Source: Numida meleagris (taxonomy: Eukaryota; Chordata; Aves; Galliformes; Numididae). Taken from it: DNA of 64,000 bases. The position numbers were made by a program, and so were the translations under genes. This document shows, piece after piece, positions 56,267 to 64,000 of the stretch; the stretch's first letter is position 1, and each line of letters opens with the position of its first letter. The DNA lies in NCBI RefSeq assembly GCF_002078875.1, contig NC_034411.1, positions 3,933,297-3,997,296 of the forward strand. The letters run 5' to 3'. The notes beneath the pieces are model-generated. The model ran no database searches, was not told the origin of the DNA, and worked only from the letters and a program-made list of their open reading frames with translations.

Positions 56267-59200
56267 ACATTGGGATGCTGACAGCCCTACAGCCCTCTGA
56301 GAACCTCTTTGCAGCTCATTTCCAACAACCAAATGAACCCTAAATGGATGGAGTCGCTTACTGCTGGCAGTGAATCTTCTTGGAGTTTTTCTCTGTCTGA
56401 TATTTGCCTGGATTTTGTCAGTTTTATCTAACTCTAGCTTTTGCCAGAGATATTTTCAGTGAGTGAATTGTCCGCCTGTCTCATGTGAAATATTATTCTC
56501 TTGCAAAAGTGGAGGCAAAGCATTCTAGAAAAAAGGCAAGGAAACCTGCCTTTAGCATCTCAGAAAATATGTGGAAAAAGGTTTTTTTTTTTTTCTTTAA
56601 ACAATTCTGTGAAATATTTAACAGTTTGGGGAAGCCATGAAAGATGGATTTGTATATACATGTCTTCTACTTCTGGAGTAGATTTTAGTGTTAGCTTCTC
56701 AAGGATGTGAGCAGCTTGATTTAAAGACCGTTGTTACTGAAATGATTGGGGTGATAAGTATAAAAGCATTTGTGCATTGTCAGAGTGGAACAAGGGCAGT
56801 GTCGCAGCCCTGTGGCGTTTGTGGAGTGTTACCTGGGGAAAGGTGGCTTTTAAGCCTTTTTTTAAGCAAAGCACATTTATTTGTGTGCATAGAAAGACAT
56901 TTCATCTGGAAGAAGAGTGTTGTGCCTAGAATGATTAATTAACCAGGTGGCATTTTACTGCCTGTGGAGAATTAATCTCCTAATCAGTTTGTCTTTTACC
57001 TGTGATCCCTTGTGTCCTCTTGGGAGTAAGGCTTCTCTCTTAAGCCACCCTGAATTCTGGTGAGTTTGCATTACCAGAACTCATTTCTTCAGTGTAGTTT
57101 GCTTACAGGTTTTATCTGATATTCTGTTTCGTTTGTGTACTCTATCTACTTGTTTCCTGACATCAGCAACAGTTTTCACTCCTGACAGGGACATAAGAAG
57201 GAGTAACCTGGAAAGAGCCAGATGTATTTTATTATGGCCTGCACATCATCGACTGTACTGCCTGGTCCCTGGTGATTTCACTAATCTTATGATTTTGCTA
57301 GTGATCAAACAGAGAGAGCACAGCTTGACTTGGAGATGTGGGCTGAACAAGCTGGATAGGCAAAAGAAATAAATGCCTAATCCACAGTGTTAGCTTTTGG
57401 GATCATTTCCACGTCACCAAGCTTTGGGTAGAGCTGGAACGGTCGCCTTCATGCATTTGTTAGTAGCTTCTCTATGCAAACGTGGAAGGCACACAGCAGG
57501 AAGATGCCATAAACTCAGAGGAAGACTGGCTGTTCTTCAGGAAGAGCAAAGCAGACTTGACTCTGAGATGATGTTCAAAGCACAGTTTCTGTAAGAAAGA
57601 AGGTGAGAACCTGTGCTGCATCACATGAAGCATTTTCAGGAGAGATCGGAAAGTGTGCGTGCTCCAACCCACAACTCATTAAGACAATTCTGTGAAACGG
57701 TGTCATCACACTAACAGTAATTCAAATAGGTGCGGGTCAGTAGGAAAACACTAGGATTATCAGGGAACTGGGAAGGCTCAAACCAAGAAAATAACACCTT
57801 GTTTGTGTTCCATTCAGCCTAGAGAGCCAAGCAGTGCTATTTTTAAATTGCAGGGATAGATGCTAAACACATGGATGTGCTTGGTACAAGAACGAGTGGG
57901 TGTAAGTTGGCCATGAATAAATGCAGCCCGGTAAATGAGCAGCGTTCTGGAAGAGCATCCCAGAAAGTGTTGTGGGTTAGGGTTGCATTTTAAGACCAAG
58001 TTTTAAGAAGCGTGATCGATTTTTGAAGAGGTTGAAAGAATACCATTTCTGGGATATCGAAGGATTGGCTTAGAAGACCAGCGAGGTCCCAGCTCAGCTC
58101 CTGTGCTGCTCAGGAGCACTCTGTGGATCAGACGATCTCAGTGAGTACATGAGTTTTCTTTTTCTTGGGTTTTCTATCTGAACTGTGTGACATTCCTGGA
58201 GTAGAAAGAGCTGGGATCTGGGTGTTTGGATGGGGATTGCGTTTCCCATCCACACACTTTCGGATAGCAAAGATGAGTGCAGCTTAGTGACCCCCATCAC
58301 TGTGTGGATCGATTCCTTTGTATGCTGCTTTTGTTTAATCTCAAAGAAAAAAAACACATCCCTTTTGCATGCAGTTCAGGGTCCAGTGTGTTCACCCATG
58401 TGTTGAATAACAGCTTGCAAATCATTATCTGATCTGCACCTGGCCATGAAACTCCCAGTGACCTGCTCACTGGTACTGCTATGCACTGCGTTCTCCTGAC
58501 ACATCTCTGTGGAGTGTGCTGCATTGTTTTCAGAAGAAATATGAGGGTAAACAACAGAAACTGAAAACAGCCACAGAGGATGGAGGTGAAGCATGTAACT
58601 GGTGCTGGAAATACAATCTTTGGTCTAACTGCCCACTCTAGGAAGGGCTGTGTGTATTTGAGTAGTGCCAAAATGAAAGATGCTTGACCTTTGCTATCTC
58701 TTATTGCCAATTTAAAAGGCCTTGTGTGCAAAATGCATCTGGTTTTGGTTAGTACCCCACAGAGTGAGTTCTGCAGCTGAGCATCACGGGCTGTAAAACT
58801 ACGAGTCTCCCTGCAGTCTTCTCCAGGAGAGTCCCTGTGTCTCTTGAACACAAACGTCTGGCTTTTCCTACAGGATTAAGGCATGAGCAAGAGCAACAGC
58901 TCTGGGAATTCTGTGCTGTGTTCCTAATTAGCATATTTAGGAGTTATATGAGTTTTTGCAGTGGACTGCACAATTAGTTTTACTGAAGATTTTTTTTACC
59001 TGCTGTCCCAGCTCCAGTATAACCAATGGCTCTTCGCAGCTGCACCCAGGTTGTGGTGTTTATAAGGCTCTGACAGGAAGAAATCCATCTTCGGTGAATT
59101 AGTCTAATTTAAATGAATTGAGACTTTTTGGTATCTGCAGTCCGCTGGAGTTAAATAATAGCATAGTCTGTGTTAACAATTGGTAACATGCTGAATAGCA

Positions 59201-60304
59201 GGGCTCCTGGCTGGCTTTGTAGGTCATATAGGGCACTACAGCTGTAGGACCAGCAGTGGAAAGCACTGAGCAGCGGAAGATTGTGGTTCATCATCTCAAC
59301 TCTGCCACCACCCAGCTGGATAACACTGGGAGAACCCCCCTGTCAAAACATTGTGTTCACTAGGAAAATGCAGGCTGATCTTACTGTCTGTGCAGGACCC
59401 AGCACACCAAGGTCTGGGTCTTAGGTGAAGCCTGGAATCAAAGGCAAATAACCTGGCGTCTGGGAATTGCAGTGATGGAGATCTGCATTGCTGCTCTTTT
59501 ATATTTGCCTGTGGCAAGTGAGAGTGGGCACTATGTTATGATATCACACTGTAAGTTGCTTGGTGAGCTGGAATCAACCAGAAGCAGTGCTGTGATTTGT
59601 GAGTGCTTTGACATTTCTTGTGTTTTTTAAGAGCTGCTGTTATTTTTGCTGTGGGTGGCAGGACCTAAACAAAAAGGTTTGGGCATCCCCTCTGTGGTCT
59701 GGTGTCAGTAAGTTCTTTGTATGTCAGCTTGGGTGTTGACTCATTAGACAGCCTGACAAGCACTGAAATGCTGTTTCAGGGCAAATTTTGATGCTAGGTA
59801 GACTTTTTGTTTGTTTTTAATGTAGTTTTAAATCTGTTATTAGAGAAGCTTCAGGCAGAGATGCTCAGAGAAGTACCTGAAATGGGAATGGCTAAAGCTT
59901 CATGGATTCTTTGGAAATGTTTCCAGTCCCACTTTAAAATGAACTCATTTTGTTCCAGCTTGGCAGCGATATGAGGAATTGATGTAGAAGAGGGAAAACA
60001 TCAGAGTTAAAAGAGATTTCAAAAACACCCCAGGAAATGTTCCCAAACAACCACAAACCTTCCCCGGAGACCCAATCCACATATTAGAGAGCTCTAACTG
60101 CACATATCAAACAGTTCAAGAAAGAAAACTTGGCCTCTGTAGCTGCTGGGTGGAAGGAGCAGGCTGCGATGGGGTGCCAGAAGTCTCATCCAGCACAGGA
60201 AAAGCCACCGCTGTGCTTTGCTGCCCCAGCCGTGAGTCAGGAAGCCCTTCAGGAAACTCATAGCAAAATTCATCAGAGGGGGACAGTAATGATTTCCCTT
60301 TGCA

Positions 60305-60385
60305 TCTTGCAAGAATATTCTGCTTTACAGATTAATGTTCTCCTTCAGGCTCTTGTAAGAATATTCTGCTTTACTGATCAGTTCA
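60305..60385 (+). repeat. Two-copy tandem duplication, period 46 bp
   Basis: AAGAATATTCTGCTTTAC occurs at 60311 and again at 60357. Similar bases precede it (CTTGC and CTTGT) and similar bases follow it (AGATTA and TGATCA). The copies are diverged, so the duplication is not recent. Confidence 0.8.
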
Positions 60386-60507
60386 GCGTCGCCATGGGAA
60401 AACAGTGTTTCCGTAGCCTTTGACACAGTGCGGTAATGTATTTTGGAAAGGAGGCTGGCTGCTGGGCCAGATCCACACTCCTGCAAGTTGTCTTTGCTCT
60501 GTTGCAG

Positions 60508-60555
60508 CTGGCCAAAGAAACCTGCGCCGTGCGTCAGGAGGAAGAATCTGATGTG
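60508..60555 (+). other. Candidate 48-nt in-frame exon
   Basis: A strong acceptor (GTTGTCTTTGCTCTGTTGCAG, ending 60507) and a donor (GATGTG|GTAAGGGAAG, intron from 60556) bound exactly 16 codons, reading LAKETCAVRQEEESDV in frame zero. The reading is acidic and protein-like. It overlaps an antisense open frame. No family is recognised, so this is splice-site evidence only. Confidence 0.3.
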
Positions 60556-61782
60556 GTAAGGGAAGAGAAAACATGCTGCCTTGCACAAGTGGAGTGGGTA
60601 CTCACGTGACAAGTGGGGAGATGGTCGTCGGCGGGGCAGACCTAGACTTTGCTTTGTGCTTGAAATACTGGATTTTATCTCTGTAGGAGATGAAAGCAGC
60701 CATTGCTGTCTTAATACACCAACCACTGACAGCTGCTCTGGTGTAACAGAGTGCTTTCCTCCAGGAAGCTTGTGAGGAGGCTTGAGTGAAAGAAATCCTG
60801 TGAAGTCAGCAGTGCTTTGAAACACTTGCTTGGTATTTGTGATGGTGCTGCAGCTCACGTTCCTTTCAGCATGTGCAGGAGTGCCAGCTGGGATTTATGC
60901 CTTGTACCAGGATACGTTCTCACTCCTGTTTGATTAAAAATGTGGAAGGGAACCTTTTTCAGCCAACTCAAAGCACGCAAATCAAGATGACTTTCAGTAG
61001 TTGGTGGGAGCCAAATCTTGATCTCAATGCCAAATTATATTACTGACAGCAAGCCAAGGTGTTGGTCCCAGATTTCCATCAAGGTAATTGGAGCTAGGAT
61101 GAGGATGTACCCTTCCTCCTTTAACTTTGTGGTTTGGATTCCTTGCTCCAGGTCATCTCAAAGGGGTGCAGAGCCCTGAAGTTCTGATGTTCCTAGCTTC
61201 TGTGGTCACCCTGGAAAGCCCAGCTTGGTTTTGCCACATGTGTTCATATCCTTATTGCTCTGGCCACGACCAGCCCTAAGAGAGAAAGCACCATTCCCAG
61301 TCCCTGATTCACACCCTCCAGCAGACAGCTGGCTGACATAAATTACCTTTTTGCTAGATTTTTTCCAAAAGCAGATCTGCTGGTGAGGAGATGCTCTCTG
61401 AGGTCGGTATGCTGGTTGTTACTTCCTTGAAGGTCTGAATGCCTAGGAATGGTAACCCGATCATTAGTGGTCACTACAAGATGTATATTTGATCCCATGT
61501 CCCGCAGCCTTGTTTTTTGCCTGCTTTTGGCATCATTGCATGACAGAAGCATGTCAGAGCGAGACAAGAGAATATCATAGCCCTTGGTACTAAGTGCCAA
61601 ACTGTTGGTATCAGGCCACTTTACTCCCTGGAGTAATGTTCTGCCTTGAAGCCTGCAAGGCTATCAGTGAACGGGGAGGGAAATGAAGAGCATGGAAATC
61701 AGTGCAACCAAGGGGAGGATGAGAGAATGCCACTCAGAGACAAAATGTTGTACTTATGATTATATACTTACGATTATCTAGC

Positions 61783-61864
61783 TGTGGATGCCCCTGTTCA
61801 TTGCAAGGGAGTTGGACTAGATGACCTTTAAAGGTCTCTTCCAACTCTAAGGATTCTGTGATTA
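61783..61864 (+). repeat. CR1 LINE tail only
   Basis: GTGGATGCCCCTGTTCATTG, GAGTTGGACTAGATGACCTT and CTCTTCCAACTCTAAGGATT then CTGTGATT. Confidence 0.92.
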
Positions 61865-63745
61865 AATTGCAAGAGGGGTTATTGTTGGAGAGGCAAAGGA
61901 ACGTGAATTTGCAAAAGGGGCAGCCCTGGTGTTGCTGTGAATCAGCATTTGTGAGCTCCTGATATTAGTTCAGTAGCTTAAAGGGATGATTTTTTTTACC
62001 TTCTTTCAGAGGACTAATAATTAGCAAATCTTAATTGGAAATTGTGTTGTGGTCTAAGAAAGGAGTCTTTATTTAAACATGATGGTAAGAGCAACCAAGC
62101 GGGGAAACAAGTCTTCAGTTTGTATTTCCAAGGCTTCCTGTTCCCTGTTGTCACTATACCTGGTGAATTACTTAACTTCTCAATACCTTCCTTTAATGTT
62201 CAGAAAAATGAGAATAACAATGCCTGTCCTGTGAGGAAGAATCCTTTGCAACACTTTTGAGAAATCACAGTGGAAAGGGGCTTTAAAGATGGAAGAAGAT
62301 AGTATTTGTGGTTCCAACACTTGGTACCTTCGGAGCCACTTCTGAATTTACATCCTGCCTGTAATTCCTGTGTTCCCCAGAGCACGGTACAGCAACAGTG
62401 TTAGTCCAGCCCATCAGTACAGGTGTGTGTCTTGCTCTGGTTGCTGTGCCTATGTAGTGTTTTTCTCCTCGTTGTTAATTATGCAGCATTTCTTCCTGTG
62501 TTTAGAGTTCTTTTGGCTGTTTGGTGGGGGCTGTCCCATAGAGCAGCCGATCCTCATGCCAAGGCAGTGAATGCAGTGGTCCTGTAGCCCTCTTTTTGTT
62601 TTCTGGGTGTCAGAGTGGGGTGGCATGGTTACTGAGGGACGTACCCTATAGGCTGACAGCTGGGGCCAAAGGCAGAGCCCAAGTCTTGCTCCTTTGGAGT
62701 GCTACAGTTTCCTGCAGTAAGGATGTTCAAGCTCAAGAGGACGGCATTTTTACTGCCAGACATGTTTCTGATCTTGGCTTTAAATAGCAACATGTGTTGT
62801 CCATCTGGGTGAAGTTAAGGGCTGGTTGCTGTCTCTGTGTAGTCGCAGACCTTTATTCTAGGTGCAATAAAGTGTCTGTAGGCCCAGCCAACGATGTAGG
62901 AGCATGCAGCCCGAGGGGAGGGGCTGCTGAGCGCGGATGGGATGGAAGCAGTGTGACACAGGCACTCGGAGCTGAGAGGAGTGGGGCCAAGCGGTGCAGA
63001 GAGATGCACGGCTCCCTGCTGCAGTGCAGCCTGTTAGAAGGGTGTGCTCGGGTTTTGGGTACCCAGATGCTGCCTTAGCTGTATTTATCTCCTATCACAA
63101 AGCAGCTAGGGGGATTGCCTGTAGCTTTTAGTCTTACTAACGTGCAGCTGCTGTTTGGTGATATTTTGTTTCATTGAAACTTGCTGTAGAAATGCTGCTG
63201 GTTCTTGTAGCAGAGTCGGCAGCAGCAATACTGTAAATCTCTAGTATTAGGTGATTGACGACATCCCTGCAATATTTTGCTTTCTGACCAGGCCCCCAAA
63301 AGCACCTTCGCTGTGGCTGATTACTCGATGTTGACCAGATAGAAATTTGACGGATGGCTGTGTCATCCTGAAGGTCGAAGTTCTTGTTCCTAAGAAATCT
63401 CTCCTTTAGAAGTGTTTATGGTTCCAGCAGCATGGCTGGGAGGGGATCGAAGGGACTGCTGGTAGCATGGCATGGGGCACTGAGTGGTGCTGGGCATGTT
63501 TCAGCAGCAGATATGTTTCTGTTGTTGCTGTGATTTGCATCCCAGTAACAAGTTGCTGCTTTGAAGATGGCTTTCCTTTTTTCCTAAGGGCCATTACTGA
63601 AGAAATCCATAGGCAAGATCTAAAAGCCTCTGTGTTCATTGAAAAATTGAGTCTTACATCCTGGTGATAGGGGAAAGCTTTCCTGCAGGTTTTGTCCAAA
63701 GATTGTTTCAGTAATTTGTTCTTTAACACAATTCTTAAGAACATA
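61865..63745. other. Single-copy stretch with one MIR fragment
   Basis: Apart from the MIR-like fragment at 62160 no gene or repeat was recognised. Confidence 0.4.
62160..62265 (+). repeat. MIR-like ancient SINE 3' region
   Basis: GAATTACTTAACTTCTCAAT, CAGAAAAATGAGAATAACAA and TGCCTGTCCTGTGAGGAAGA follow the MIR 3' order (ACTTAACCTCTC, then AATGGGGATAATAA, then CCTACCTCATAGG). Diverged. Confidence 0.55.
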
Positions 63746-63980
63746 GATTGCTCCAAAAGTAATGTGTCCTATTTATGTCCATGGAAAAAACAGATACAAA
63801 GAGCACAATAATGTTGTTTGGTAGATCTCATTCTCAGCTAGGAAGTACTCTTTTTCAACATAGTCACCACCATCAGCAATTCATTTTTTTGCTAGTGCCA
63901 TGCTACTAACATCTGTCCACCTCTGACATTGTGGGCAAGCATAATAAAATAGGAGGCGTTACTTTTGGAGCAGCCTTCGT
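63746..63980 (-). mobile_element. Galluhop-type mariner, internally deleted
   Basis: The left end (GATTGCTCCAAAAGTAATGT...CCTATTTATGTCCATGG) and right end (AAAATAGGAGGCGTTACTTTTGGAGCAGCC, quoted in parts: AAAATAGGAGGCG and TTACTTTTGGAGCAGCC) are good terminal inverted repeats. The interior keeps the 3' end of the transposase region in reverse (CAACATAGTCACCACCATC). At about 235 bp it is shorter than the copy at 4658 and has a different deletion, so the two arose or were deleted independently. It is non-autonomous. Confidence 0.88.
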
Positions 63981-64000
63981 AGTTTTCGTTTTAGTAGTCT

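Larger units (their letters stand above)
56267..61782. other. Long single-copy stretch
   Basis: It contains the short exon candidate at 60508, the 46-bp tandem duplication at 60305 and a TTAAT-rich patch at 56925-56995 (GATTAATTAACC and GAGAATTAATCTCC with a CAGGTGG E-box between). Minus-strand open frames of 184 aa (58297-58851) and 177 aa (60325-60858) have no recognised domain. A fragment at 61015-61100 (CCAAATCTTGATCTCAATG) may be an ancient repeat. Confidence 0.4.

Noticed and set aside
58297..58851. 184-codon minus-strand open frame
   Set aside because: No domain, signal peptide or splice context. One frame of this length is expected by chance in 64 kb on six frames.
60325..60858. 177-codon minus-strand open frame
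   Set aside because: No recognised domain; it crosses the 46-bp tandem duplication and the opposite-strand exon candidate.

Overview
This is vertebrate DNA, almost certainly from a galliform bird (chicken or a close relative). Two signs point there: dozens of CR1 LINE fragments with the avian 3' tail (copies of ATTCTATGATTCTGTG), and two internally deleted mariner copies of the chicken Galluhop type. There are no bacterial features, such as operons, ribosome-binding sites or CRISPR arrays. Coding evidence is very thin. The long open frames are either CR1 reverse-transcriptase remnants, their antisense shadows, or unsupported by motifs. The window is best read as a CpG-island 5' end at the extreme left (1-240) followed by about 60 kb of intronic or intergenic DNA.

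Layout. 1-240 is a CpG island. 641-1395 holds two minus-strand CR1 3' ends. 4658-5029 is a Galluhop relic followed by a 1.4 kb plus-strand CR1 (5060-6420). 10967-13148 is a cluster of three CR1 copies in +/-/+ order that forms a long inverted repeat. 13149-21190 is mostly single-copy, with MIR-like and other ancient repeats, a 12-bp-arm hairpin and a few splice-site-bounded mini-exon candidates. 21191-27145 has four more CR1 copies and, at 25831-25968, the best protein-coding exon candidate: 138 nt, phase 1 at both ends, with two N-glycosylation sequons. 29109-29490 is a pyrimidine-rich low-complexity zone broken by a 50-N assembly gap. 30111-48839 contains many plus-strand CR1 copies, three places where two CR1 tails sit head to tail, and two copies of an unusual CR1/non-CR1 junction. 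48840-63745 is mostly single-copy with short CR1 tails, and a second Galluhop copy closes the window (63746-63980).

I could not name a host gene. The exon candidates rest on splice-site logic and open frame only. Regulatory calls (palindromic E-box with TATA at 4212, CCAAT/octamer/TATA/AATAAA at 37480-37782, C/EBP palindrome with TATA at 50468, a TAAT-rich block at 45200-45560) rest on motif matches and need conservation or expression data. The most interesting leads are the glycosylated exon, the CR1 inverted repeat, the shared chimeric junction at 30640 and 41641, the compact promoter-to-polyA unit near 37.5 kb, and the TAAT-rich block.
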